Source: Earliella scabrosa
Lineage: Eukaryota; Basidiomycota; Agaricomycetes; Polyporales; Polyporaceae
Length of the DNA: 64,000 nucleotides
Direction: 5' to 3'
Assembly: GCA_022605405.1 (NCBI GenBank)
Contig: JABYQQ010000005.1
Span: forward strand, 620,001 to 684,000
Each line of letters begins with the position of its first letter. The first letter of the stretch is position 1. Both the position numbers and the translations under genes were made by a program. The notes under the pieces were generated by a model, which worked only from the letters and a program-made list of their open reading frames with translations, was not told the DNA's origin and ran no database searches. Shown here in pieces: positions 40,533 through 52,440 of the stretch.

Positions 40533-42281
40533 TTACGAGGCCGGTTGCGCCGTCAGGAGCGTCTCTGCCGCCGCTTCGATGTTGGGACTAAGGAGAAGCA
40601 CGTAAGCTCGCTTGTACGCGGATGAGATGCTGGGTTGCAGACAAGACGAGAAGGTGAGATCCTCTTCGCGACTCGTCAAACCGCCCAACTCCGGGCCAGG
40701 AACCACCACACCGTACCCGAGCCGGGCTGCACGAAACAGCGAGAAAGACACGAGAGCAAGAGCATCTGACAGCTGGGATCATGCGTGTAGGAACATGACA
40801 CTCACCTCCTCTGCAGTACGCCAAGGACGACCTCGCGATCGATGTCGGGGAACATGCCAGTAAGAATCCCGATTTCAGCTTCGCTCGGAGCTCTGACCGT
40901 TCCGCCCCCTTGAGGCACAGGCCGCGCACCGCTTGCAATCTCCGACATCCACTGGCGAACGACCCCAGTTCCACTGCCGTCGGCAGCGTCAACACCGTTG
41001 TCGGTACTTGCAGCACTCCCAGACAGCGACGTAGCTGCGGCACCGGTGCGTGAGGGAGGCGGCCTGCGCCGCTGGGCCGTCCGGGCTGTCGTGATGATCT
41101 CGTCCTCGCTGAGGTTAACTTCCCTCCGACGAGCGTCCGCCTGCGCACGGGGCTCAGGAAGGACCCGGTTCGTGCGGCGCACAGGCTTGCTCTCTCCCAG
41201 CAGAGGCTGGATCCATGATTCCGCGAACCTCACCGCTCTGCGCAATCAGCATTCGTCCCTGCGGCGCATGAAGGCAAGAACTCACTTCGGAGATACCCTC
41301 CAGCTCTTGAGCTGCAGGAAGTCTGATCGGTACAGGGAGCCCACGAGAAGGCCGACCGCGGTCGGCAAGAGTGTTGCAGGCAAACGTGCAAGGGCGAGCT
41401 GGGTATGTGCATGCGGATCAGCTGGACTCGCATGCGTCGGAGGAGAGCAGGGCCGTATCGTGCCAGGACCACGTCGCACACCATCTATCGACAGCCGCTC
41501 AATGGGTGCCCGCATTCCGCCATAACAGGGCGCATATAGTCATACGACCCCCAGCAAAGTACGTAAAGACGTAGTCGAGAAGGACCTACCTGCGCAGCGA
41601 GAGCGTAAACCCAAATCTTGTCGCTCATTCCGACGCCGAAGATTCGGAAGTGGTATGCGGGGGGCACTAGACGCATGTACTGGTACACGGTCGCGAACAT
41701 GATCGCGACCGGTCCAGGTGGGATATTGTTAAACGTCGACCGCGTGACCGGAGTGAGTTGGGAAAGAAGGAGGGCGACGAAGGAGACGAGCATCGTCGTC
41801 ACGGCGGAAATGACAAAGAAGGACTGTCGTTTGCGTAATAGTGAGTGAAGGCTGCGTGAACGGTCAGGGACGGATACTCACGGCATACTTCACGCCACCA
41901 AATGCGCGTTCAATGGGAATGCCAACGTTGAACAGTAATAGTTCCGTCAGGAGCAAGTCGCTTGAGCTCCCGCACACGAGAGAGTGCACCAGCAGTCTCC
42001 AATACTGTGGATGCAGGTACGGCCGTGCCTCATTGTCAGTATTGCTATGGGTTCTGTATTGCTGCGAACAACCCACCTGGTGATGTTTAGAGATATGTGG
42101 TACGAGCTGAAGGTTCACATAATGTTTCAAGTCAAAGATTCCGGCTGCTATTGAGGTCAGCGCGAAGCCGAACATCAAACCTGGTGTTGACATTGAAGGA
42201 GTGGCTAGTCAGAGATGGAACTTCACCGCATCCGCCACCGCATCACATACCCTTCGTGACTGACGCATTTTCGAACGACAT
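40533..42281 (-). CDS. DSC2/UBAC2-like rhomboid pseudoprotease with CUE domain
   Basis: Seven exons (42281-42251, 42204-42077, 42004-41882, 41823-41590, 41398-41286, 41237-40806, 40587-40533) encode 371 residues. The first ~205 residues hold about five or six hydrophobic segments of rhomboid type, with P-I-E-R-A-F-G-G-V-K-Y-A and G-L-L-V-G-S-L-Y-R-S-D. No rhomboid G-x-S-x plus His catalytic pair is seen, as in UBAC2/Dsc2. A Pro/Ser/Arg-rich linker leads to a CUE-type ubiquitin-binding domain at the C terminus, with the hallmark M-F-P and a later double Leu (A-A-E-T-L-L). Fungal Dsc2 is part of the Golgi/ER Dsc E3 ligase that acts in SREBP cleavage and membrane protein quality control. Two introns are long (41399-41589 and 40588-40805), the latter cutting the CUE domain. 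Confidence 0.82.
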
Positions 42282-44631
42282 TCCGACGAGGATGGATCTG
42301 GCCCGAAGCAGACCCCTGTCCGCACAAGTCTGTCGTGGTTGAGAGCTACCGCCGCAAAGGTAGTTCGACAAGCGGCCATTCGCCGGCGTTTGTCGCGGAC
42401 TCGCTCAGGCTGCCAACGGCCTGCCACGTCGATTCACACGCTCCAAATCGGGAAACAGTGACACGAACTATCACATTTTCTCATACGCCTGCTCTCTCTC
42501 GTCGCCACCATGCCCATGCTCTGTCTTGACGCTGTGTTCTCTGATTCCTCGCGTCAACCGGACCCAGTTGCTCAAACAGACGGTTGAACGATACGCCAAT
42601 ACGCGGAGATCACTACGTCGCGAGTGTTCCTAGACACACTGTGTCTTCCCTGGGGTGCGTTCGGCCGGCCGCGTGGCAGTCGCGATAGGCTGCCCACGAT
42701 AGAGGCGGTGCGAACATATGCCGCCTTCCTGGCTCCGAGAACCAGATGTATGGTAGGTGGCGAGGAATGATTAACCACCAACAAACGCCACCAGAACTGA
42801 GCGATATCTGCCGTCAGGGTGGCCGAGGTCTCGGGCGTACCTCCTCGATCAAGGCAAGAAGGCGAGAAGGAGAGACCAGTGCTTGTCAGGTCGCGTTTTC
42901 CCCTTTGAGCTCCTCACTTCTTCCGTTCTCACAGCGACGGCGTGCACCGTGATTCTGAAACCGGCCATGCTCCTCCCACTTGCCCAGGCGCCGCCGTCAT
43001 CGCCGTTGGTCAGCGCGACGCCCTCCAGTGTGTCCCCCCACCGTCATCCCTTGAAACCCGAATGTTAACATGTCGCCATCACTGCACTGCCCGCCCCGAC
43101 CATCTCATCTTCTCCCCATTGCTGTCCTCCTGTTCCTGTCTTCGACGTCAGGAAGTCGATGTCTGACGCAGGCTTTGACGGCTTTAGGGTCCTTCGCACC
43201 CACAGCGCAACGCTGGGCCTTGAACTGCTCCTCGCGCTGACGTCGACGAGCTCTATGCCATACCGGCCTCTATTCCTGTGCTTCGACATTGCTTCGGAGG
43301 ACGATATCCACGGACGTCTACGCTGCGTCTCCTGGCGCTGTGTCTCGCTGCGAGACCTCTCTACTCGCTCCCGCTTGCGCCCCCTGCGTCTCTCCGGCCA
43401 CCAATTCGAAATGCGGGTCCGGTATTGCCGCACCCCGTCGCAGGGAATGGCCCACTGCTCCTGACGCTTTCATCATCCCGTGGCCCCGCGTCGTTACCAG
43501 GCAGGACCCCTTCCTGCATCACGAAGCCGTCATTTCATTAAACCGCCGTCTATGCTTGATTAGCTTTTCCTGGCAGGCTCTCGCCGACCAGCTGGTGGTT
43601 ATACATATCCCGTGGGGGCGATGCGCGCGAGACAGACGTCATGGCGAATGAATGGAACTCGAACTCACGCCCCACTCCCGGAGAACGCACACGCTCGCCT
43701 TCAAGCCTCGGCCTATTGGATCCTGCACAAGCTTCGTAACGCTCGGGGCCGCCCCGCACCCCGCGCCGTCGCGACGTGTGCGTGAGTACCGAGCTCCTCT
43801 ACTTATCTTCCGACTCCGTCCGGCGACCCGAGGCGAAGCGCGACGTCAGTCGTCCGTGCTCCCTGTCGGACTCCCTGGCCAGTGGCCTTCGTCGGTGGCG
43901 TAGCATGCGCCTGCGAGATCGCGCCCTAGGACGCAATCTCATGCGCTGCCCTCGCCGTTCTCAGGCAGCCCTGGACTAAGGTTCCGGACAGTGGCCCGCG
44001 GGCAGCGCAAGCCTGGGAGGCATCACAGCGTACGTACTGTGTCCCACCATCCGAAGCAGCTGAGCATATGATGCAGGCCCCGGGCTGACGCGAACGGCCC
44101 ATCGATTGCCAACACGGCCGAATATGGACAGCTATCCTCGTCGGCGACTTGCTGCGAGCGAGGGCCAAGTGTATTGCATGGCGTAGGACGGGGCACATGA
44201 TGGGTGTAGTAGGTAATCCGCTCTCTTCTGAAATGGCATCTCGCTCTCTTGAACGTAGAGGATCGGCGCAATTGCATCCTGCGTGGCGAGCATTCTGGTA
44301 AGTTCGAAGCTGAAATTTCACCGGGTGTTTGAAGGCCGGAACCCCCACAGCGCACTTCTTTTCTCCAGATGTCCAAGTGCTGACATGTGACACGTTCAGA
44401 CATTGGAGGCAACTGATCCTACAAGTGAACAATATAGCATTGAAACGTCCGCGCGCACACCCGCGACGCCGAGATGGGTATGTGCATAATTAAAAGGATC
44501 GTCCGTCGCGAGGCCACAAGTGTACAACATGACAAGTCTCAGTACAGCAGAGCTAAAGATACACACCATCATCACGATCGCATCCCACCCATACATCCGT
44601 CCGTTCGTGTCTGAACCTCGGGCGCCACAAG
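42282..44631. other. Gene-poor region
   Basis: About 2.35 kb. Frames up to about 170 codons occur on both strands in overlapping positions with low-complexity Arg/Ser/Pro translations, as expected by chance in GC-rich DNA. No family or splice model is convincing. The part close to 42282 should contain the promoter of the DSC2-like gene. Confidence 0.4.
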
Positions 44632-45772
44632 TCATTGTGGCACGATGGTGAACTCGGTCCGCGAGCTACTTCCCGCCGACTTTGCAGGCGGCGGCGCCTC
44701 GACGTGCGCGCCTGCCTCCTCGTCCCTAGCAGGCGGCGAGCTGAACAACGCTCTCCCAGCTCTGACGACGCCGCGGATGCCCTGGGCGGCGAGCCGGCCG
44801 CTGATCCATTGGACGAGTGTCATGCCCGGCACTAGCCCCAGAAGGTCCTGTCGGATATCGGTCAGCACAAGTTTCAGGGCGATGTATCAGCAGAGTTCTT
44901 GGCTGTCGCGGGCGTGCGCATGCACTGTATGGTCCGGAGCGCGACCGAGTCCATTGAGTCGTCCAATGTAACCCGTACTGACCTTTACGTCCCAGAAATC
45001 GCGGTGGTGCGTGATCTTGCCTGCGTCGTTGAATGCGAGCCGTGTGATGATAGGCAATTTCAAATGGAAGGGCGAGGGCGGCCAGAAGGAGAGGTTCGGG
45101 TGCTGGTAGCGTATGGACGCAGGGTCGGGTAGCAGGAGTGACATCATCGACTCTGAGGAGGGGACGACGCCCGGCCCCCCGGAGCCTGAGGCTGGATGCA
45201 CGTGTGGGTGCAGGCCAGGTAGGACGAGAATGTGAAGGGTGTGCTCGACCATCGTCCGTTTGTGACCGTCTGCAACACGCGAATTGAGTTATGCAAGTGC
45301 GAGTGTTATGGCGTGAAGTCCTGCGGGGGAACAACGCCGACACGGAGAGCGAGACCTGGATCTGGTTCGAGAACTCACCAAAGCTCTCGCATTCAGATAT
45401 GTCGTTGATCTCATTCCACATGCTGACCCCCCGAAACCACGCGTCCCTCCAACGGTGCCCCTCCGACAGTCTGAACAGCGCACACAGAACGGCCCATGGT
45501 TTGGGCACATCGAGTTGCGATAGATAGCGGGCGAGAGCATGAACGTCTCCGATGGTGTCCTTGGAGGTCGCAGTAATGAATGGGTTCTCGTACGTCGCAT
45601 TCGGATCGTAGAAGCGTTCCACAGATTGCCATGCCGGTGGAGATGCGCCATAGAAGAGTTCACATATCTCCGCCGCTGTCTGGTGGTGTGCAAGCGACCA
45701 GGCCGAGATGTTGTCCACACTCGAGCGAGCAGAGCGTGCGCTGGGAAATGCGACTGTGTTTGGTGCGGCCAT
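44632..45772 (-). CDS. NTF2/SnoaL-like fold protein of unknown function
   Basis: Three exons (45772-45379, 45269-44983, 44847-44632) encode 298 residues. The N-terminal part has an NTF2/SnoaL-like layout: A-A-E-I-C-E-L-F-Y-G, then Y-D-P-N-A-T-Y-E-N-P-F-I, a V-S-M-W-N-E-I segment, and later R-L-A-F-N-D-A-G-K-I-T-H-H-R-D-F-W-D-V-K with D-L-L-G-L-V-P-G. The pattern of an early Y-x-P-x-A-x-Y-x-D/N-P and a final H-x-D-x-W-D is common to this fold. There is no signal peptide. The C-terminal ~45 residues are Ala/Pro/Ser-rich. Related proteins are widespread in basidiomycetes; the function is not known to me. Introns are 109 and 135 nt, longer than typical. Confidence 0.78.
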
Positions 45773-48700
45773 GGTTAGCCAAAGGAGAGATCGCAAGACC
45801 TGACGACAACAGATCCTGCTGCACTGCTGCGCTGCTGCGACGTTGGATGACGCTGAGCTTCCGGTCCGGGATTTCCGGCATCTGCCCCACGGGGTTAGGG
45901 TTTGTGTGATAGAGGAGCAGTAAGTACTCTCGCAGTCTCGGTGGTTTGTTGCACAACTTGGTATGGACCCTGTACCTCGTCCTCTCCTGTCACTGCGCGT
46001 CCTGCTTTGCTTTCTCACTTCTGGGGCATTTCCGCTGCACAGAGCTCTGGGAAATCTGTTTTCCGACTCTTCTTGGTCCAAGGGGAACTTGAAGGTCTTC
46101 TGCGCCACCAACATGTATGTCCGAGGAACAAGGGTCCTGCGCCTTGCGCCGAACGTCGTGTGGCCGACACACGAGCACGTTGGACCCAACCCAAAGGACG
46201 GCTTGGCCGACGGCATCGTGGTCGATCGTGCTAATCGCTGCGAGCCTCTGGATGCGCTCTTGGTCATCTGCACATCGTGCGTTCGTGGCGCGCGGCGGAT
46301 CCATCCATTGGCGTTTGGTTCCTTGAAGCAGGTCTCTCGTGCTCCCTCTACACACGTTTCACGTGCTACCATACTGTCGGATGGACGATAAGTACGGCCA
46401 AAACGTGCTCGAGGCGTACATCAAAGTTTGGCTTGCCAGGTCTCTGATTTTGATGAGCCTGCGCCGCCCCCGTCGATCACCCAGGCGCGTCATATATGCG
46501 AAGGCCCCTAAGTTCTCCCGCCCTAGTCGATGATCGACATCGACCACCATCGGCCACGACGCCATCACCTCTGTGCCAAGCACAGTCCCCGATACGAAAC
46601 ATCGCAAGGCTCTGCGGCTGCGGCATGTACGTGATCAGGATCGGTGCTAACGCTCGGTGGTGTTCATGAGCGCTGATGTTTTTGCTGCCCAATACTTCCC
46701 CAGTCCGTGGACGTGGTACTCTCGAAGGATCGGAGGACGTCGTCAGCCACAACTACTCATACCGACTCGACAAGGCCGACCGTCGCATGCTTCGTTTAGC
46801 GCACGAGCACGTATGTCTGGTATTGCTACCGTGGGCTAGCGGGGAACTCGGCGTTACTATCTGCCTGGAGACGATGTTCCGTTGTGGGTCCAGAGCTGCT
46901 GTCGACTATGCCAGGCCTGCTGACTGATTGGAAGGTCGTTCCGCCACTTCCGTGCAAAGGTATGTTTTCCCTCCATTCAAGATCACGTTGGGCATTCCTG
47001 AACAGTTCCGCCTTCGCGGCGTACCTGGGCGTGCCAGTGTATGCTACTAGAGTTCAGTCAAGAGAACATACGGGCAGTTCTACTCCCTTCCGAGGTCCGT
47101 GGCACCCCTGACCGTTGGCCGAGGACTGGAGCCCTTGTACCGCGTTCCGGTAGAAGACATCCCATTGTCGTCGAACTTGACTCGAACCACCAAAGACAAA
47201 TGGTGCTCCATGCGCCCCGTCCTATATCCGCCGGCTCCGGATGGAAATTCTACAAAGGATCTTATCCCCGTGTTGCCGTCACAGGACATCGTCCAGGCTT
47301 TCCACGCGCTGTCCGGTATTTCACCCAGATATCTGGATGGGGCTTATTCTCGCAGCTCTAAAACGGCGAGCTCGTGGTTCGTCCACCGATGCGGACTCTG
47401 TACACTGCGCTGGCAGTTTCTCAGCCGGTCCTCAACAAGCGCGTCGGGATCAGTAGTGGCTTCGGGCCCTTCATTTCCGCCCCCGTTCTATCTATCTTTC
47501 TCAACTGGTCGTATGCTTTGTCCTTCCCTGCAGCTGCCCTGGCCACCGCGCCATGCGCTCTGCCCTGCTCAACCTCGGCGATGACGACACGTCTGGAACG
47601 CCTCCCGAGCCAGAAACCATTCTTAGCGCTGCAAGCCAGTCCCACGTGCGTTCTGCGGGAAGAAGGAAGGACGGTGTGCTATCGCCACGGCCTCCCGGCA
47701 CTTCTCAGCCTCAGGGTTTCCCGTCCACTCAGAGCGTTGCAAATACCATTGCAGCCAGAGCCCGCGGGTGGTCGATGCGGTCCGCGTACGCGCCGTTTGG
47801 AAGCAAGGCTGGCTCCCCTGAGCTGTCCCGCACGAAGCTCACGTCGCCGCGCTACAGCCATCGCTTGGAGCTCCGCGAAGGTGGACAGAACCACAATGGT
47901 GCCCCATGACTCCCGCTGGGCGCGGCGAAGCGCGCCGATAGCGATATTTGGCGTGCGTCCTCAAGGTCGCGCTGGCAGTTCTAGCCCCGCCACGCGGACC
48001 TGCTATGCAAGCCCTGTACTCGGACGCGGCAAACGCACTTCTTTGTCTGACCGCGTGGCGGCCAGGGCCCACCCCCAGCTTTCCAGCAGGCTCTGTGGGA
48101 GTGGGAGCGGGCCAAGCTTCTGGCGCTGAATGAAATGCTCTGGCCGCTGACGTCGCCGGAGAAGGCCAGTACATACATACGCCTTCCTCTGGGTTCTGCG
48201 GGACGACGAGATGTCCCAATGTCCGGATCGTTCGGGGGATATCCCCCTCCTGCGAGGCCTCGTGGCTCGCTGCATCCGCCAAGTGCGCACCCACCGGGCG
48301 GAGGCACTGGCCATGGAAGGACGACGAAGCAGCTCGCAGGCGTTCGCGCACGAGCTAGCCGTAGACGCGGGACAGATACGGCCGCGCAACCTAATCTTGG
48401 TCCCTGAGAGCTTTCAGAGCAGCGCGAGCGCGCGGGTGTCAATGACAGCAGCTCGATGCAGGCGGCGATGTCATTGCTGCCTGCCTCCGCCTCGAGGACA
48501 CGCCGCACAAGTCCGACGTAAGCCCTCCGCGTAGGACGTCCGTGAGCACGCACCGTCCGCGACCGGAGAGGGCTGTCAGCTTGCTCGCGGAGGGCGGACG
48601 CGAGCAAGCAGGGTCGCTGAGCGCCCAGATGAGGATGACGCGCCTCGCGTTCGACAGCTCGACCGTCGCACCTAATTCGAGATTAGGCCCCGCTGGCCAT

Positions 48701-51168
48701 CTAGCCAGCGTTCGCGGACGCATTCCTGCATCGTCACGTCCCTTTCTTTTTGCTGCCAGCTTCGGTCCTTCTGTGCTATCGCGAGAGCCCGGGCTCCCAG
48801 CATTCAATTGGCGAGCTCTCTTCTCGAGACGGACGTCGACGGTCTCTCCGACCCGTCGGACGTCTGACCTGTGCAGCGTGCTCCAGCCCCGTCCCACCGC
48901 GAGCGTAGAGTGGCAATATAGGGACATCGATAGCCACTCCGCGCCGAAAGCGCTCCAAGGTACCACCTTGCAAGGGTTCAACGTTCATCTTTCGACGTAC
49001 GAGTCCGACGCCCATGGCCAGGACTTGAGGCCTCAGCCTTGAGCACACCGGGGTCTCTCCCATCGGCGTTCGTACAGCCGTACGTACGGCTAGCCGCGTC
49101 CAGCGCGACGTCCAGCGGGGTTTCTGGCAAAACGTTCCCGAATTCGCAATCGCGAGTTCGGTCGCGGCTGGCGCAGGTCGTCTGTCGCGTCGGTGTCTGA
49201 CTCGCCTGGTCTTGCCAGGCCGCAGGCGCGACTTCGAATCCTTCTATAGCATCCACCCACACAGCGACGATGGCGCGCCAGAAGCCCCCCCGCGCGCGCC
49301 GTACGCGAAGGTTTGAAGACCGCAAAATGGAGCCGGCTGAAATTCGATTTCTCGAATGCCTCCGCGCGCCGACCCGACCACACACACCAGGCCAACCGCC
49401 AAGGACCTTCACACAGGCTCTACCATTTAGTAGCGTTATAGGAATGGTGAACGAGCTCCGCGCGCCCAGTTCAAGCGAACGGGATGAGGGGATCCAGCAG
49501 CTGTGCTATCACAACGAACGTCGTCATATCCGTGGTGCGCTGGAAAGGCCCGAGAAGCACGCGAGAGAAGAGCCGGGCGTCCCGGAGTTCGCGCTGGGAA
49601 CCCCGGCTCATGCGCGCGGCTTATTCAAAGGCTCTCAGCGTACCGCAACCTACATACGCACTCCAGCGCAACTTGGGTGGCGCGACACGCACCGTTACAC
49701 GTAAGTCAGGTGCTAGGCTCGCAGTCGCAGGAGTACACGGGCAGCAGGGTGGAGGGTGGACGAATGCAGGGTCTGGACAGTGGCAACGGACTGCCTGCTT
49801 CACGTCCACGTTCACGATTAGCGTGCAGATGCACTGACGCACCAGACCACAGAACGAGTACTCGTTCCATGCCTCGGGCCCCGGGGTTGTGAAGAGCTCG
49901 GGGGCTCGGTCGGCCATGGGCACAATGACATTCGAGGTGAACGGGTATGCTGATACTATCGCGTTCTACAGTCCGACACGCTAAGAATTCGACGCACCAG
50001 GTCCCCAGACTCCAGAGCACACACACGCATCTGCGGGAGCTGCGAGAGGCACGACTGGGAGCGGTTCTTTGTCGCCTTGGCTTCTCTAGCCCAATCGGGC
50101 GTGCTGGGGTTACTGCGCCCCTTCTGCGTCCTTCCCTCCGAACGCCCCTCGGGCTCGTGTAATCCGTTGGTCGTTGAATGACCGAACGGTCGCGATCCGT
50201 CCCTCGTTCCCGCGGTCCCGCCCTTCCTATGTCCGGGGAGCGTGGCGGGCACGGAGAGTCCCAGGCTCGCGTTCCATGCAGGCCCCATGTCTGACATGTC
50301 GCGCTCTGCTGCGCGGAGTCGAATCTGCACACAAAGCCCAGGGGCCAGGGATATTCGTCCAGGCACGTGGAAGAGAAGCCGGGTCCCAACCGGGTCCGCC
50401 AGCACACGCCCATACGCATACGCATACGCATACGTACGCGTCCACACTAGGCCGGGCGTCCGCGGGTCGTGCCCTGTAAGTTTTTCGCTCGTCAGTCAGC
50501 ACGGACCACGGGTGGCACAAAACAACTTGCAGGCGCGGACGCGTCCCAGCTCGCGGCATACATGCTGCCATATGTAACCTTGCAACCTACAACCGGCCGG
50601 GCCTGGTCGCCACGCAGTGGTATATGGTGCCAATTCGTGTTATTGCATATCCTCGCAGACGCGGTCGTCGTCGTCGTCGTGTGTCAGGCAGACAGGGCTC
50701 TTTCGAGCGTGTTCCGTGTGCTCCGCCTGACCGTCCGACCCCGAGGGCCGACCCCGCCTTGTAGTAAGTACATAGTACGACCCCGTCTGCGTCGTCACTT
50801 CGTCAGCACTCGCCAAGTAGTGGGAAGAATTTGTATTACTCAACTGGAGAATGGAGAGGGCGCCTTGGTAGCGCTGCGGCTGGTCGCACCTGGCACTGCG
50901 CCCATGGCTGCCGATATTTGCCTCTCAGGCCTGCGACGTGCGTCCATACGGGTCGGAGTCGTCGATGTTCGAGACATGCGTGCGGACCGGAGCTCGGGTG
51001 GAGGTCCCCCTTGGGCTCGCCGCTCGCGTCGAAGCAGCGAGGTGCACGATATCGCGCGAGGTCGAGGCATTACGCACGATTATGTACAGCGTTTGCGCCA
51101 TGGTCGCCATGTTTCACCGGCCGCCGCACCGATGATGCAGCACGCCGAGCACGGTCAGCCCAAGCAGG
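45773..51168. other. Long gene-poor region
   Basis: About 5.4 kb with no gene I can support. Numerous overlapping frames on both strands (for example 47374-48129 + and 47981-48607 -) translate to Arg/Ser/Pro/Ala-rich strings without domains. The minus-strand stretch around 48440-48530 (V-G-L-V-R-R-V-L-E-A-E-A-G-S) is slightly protein-like and may be a relic. A CATACG microsatellite lies at 50411-50435. Confidence 0.4.
50411..50435. repeat. CATACG tandem repeat
   Basis: Four consecutive units of CATACG (CATACGCATACGCATACG...) ending in TACGCG. A short microsatellite. Confidence 0.8.
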
Positions 51169-51988
51169 GTACACCGCTAAACATGGGTCTGGCGGAATTC
51201 AGGTGGGCTGATGCCCGGTGGAAATGAGCGTCACTGCCAACTGGAATCCAACTGCCCAGAACGCAGGTGGATTCCACTGACCTGGCCACTTGGATTCCGA
51301 GCCCGATGTCCCTGGGTAGCTATGGTGAGGCGCCCACCTTCCGGGGGAGAAACCAGCTGGCTTCCCGCCGTTGGGGCGGGCATAGATTCGTAGTATTGGG
51401 CTAGCAAATGCCCGTTCACATGTACGGCATCGTTATAAGGATACATGAGTACAACAATAAATACTCTACTCGAGCTCTATCGTAGCTACCAACGAGTGAT
51501 TGGTCCGACGGTCGTCAGTGACGTGGAAGAGGATGCACCTCATGCAACACAGGGGAACCCACATGACAGACATTGCCATCCCAAGACCGTCCACAAATGT
51601 ATAATGCATACCTTAGCTCCCGGTCCTGAGCCGCTGGAGAGGTGTTTCGCCCGTCGGGGGCATTTGATGACACGTCGCGTTGGTGATGTGCTGGCATATC
51701 GACGCTGGTGCAGCAGCTTTGGCACACTCCCGAGGCTTGCTGCAGGCGTTAACATTGCTATTTAGATGCGCGAGAAGAACGGTAGAGGAGGAAGGTGAGA
51801 GCGAGAGACTTCGAGGGAGGGGAGCGGGAAGACACGGGTCGAAGTTACGGACGAAGGTCGAACATTGGTCCAAGTGGGCAAGTCCATAGCCGGAAAGCGC
51901 CGACCTACCAGTTCAGGCAGGCGGCGCCCCGCCAAGGCAGCATCTCATGGAATACGCTGGGACCACCTCTGGAATCCACCAGCCTTCT

Positions 51989-52020
51989 GGAGGACCCCCG
52001 ACAATACACCAAAATCCCTG
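51989..52020. repeat. Left arm of an internal 32-bp inverted repeat
   Basis: This 32-bp stretch, beginning GGAGGACCCCCGACAATACA, is a perfect inverted copy of 52314-52345. The arms are 293 bp apart, inside the candidate transposon. Confidence 0.9.
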
Positions 52021-52313
52021 ATCCTCGTTCCGAAAAATCGGTCAAATTTGTCCGTGAGATCAGGCCTCCGGGAGGGGTCGCCAGGTCCGAATTATGGCAC
52101 CAGTCTCCTTCCGTATACGGTAATTTTTCCACTAGACGCCCTCGTGGCGGCCGGAGCGGGCCTCCGGAGAGCGTCTACCCACCTCTGGTGTCATCATTTT
52201 GTCCGATATCCCGGCGCCTGGCACCAGACCTGGCCACGATGTTGGGTCCAAAACAGGGGGGTAAGCATCAGGCATTCGTGTCCGAATCGCCCCAAATTGT
52301 CCGAATTGAGCCT

Positions 52314-52345
52314 CAGGGATTTTGGTGTATTGTCGGGGGTCCTCC
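52314..52345. repeat. Right arm of an internal 32-bp inverted repeat
   Basis: Perfect reverse complement of 51989-52020. A transcript across this region could form a 32-bp stem with a loop of about 293 nt. Confidence 0.9.
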
Positions 52346-52440
52346 TTCTGGGCAGTTGAATTCAGCCTGGTTGTTCCACCCGGTCTCCGCCTGTGGCCAT
52401 CACCACCTGAATTCCGCCAGACCCACGTTTAGCGGTGTAC

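Larger units (their letters stand above)
51169..52440. mobile_element. Candidate non-autonomous DNA transposon bounded by inverted repeats
   Basis: The left end (51169-51206) begins GTACACCGCTAAACATGGGT; the right end (52403-52440), read in reverse complement, begins GTACACCGCTAAACGTGGGT. The 38-bp ends differ at one base. After a divergent spacer a second inverted match (51241-51262 and 52343-52366, core CAACTGCCCAGAA) extends the terminal repeat. Outside both ends the similarity stops. The interior has no long frame with transposase features, so the element cannot move itself. A target-site duplication is not obvious; the right end is followed by GTAC, the same four bases as the element end. 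Confidence 0.6.

Noticed and set aside
43655..43680. Minus-strand GAGTTCGAGTTCC resembling a tRNA T-arm
   Set aside because: Stem bases do not pair and there is no upstream tRNA body.
44726..46372. 549-codon minus-strand open frame taken as one protein
   Set aside because: Only its middle (45772-45379) is conserved-looking. The spliced NTF2-like model keeps a better C terminus, and the upstream part reads as non-coding.
47374..48129. 252-codon plus-strand open frame
   Set aside because: Translation is Arg/Ser/Pro/Ala-rich without domains, and an equally long frame lies on the opposite strand.
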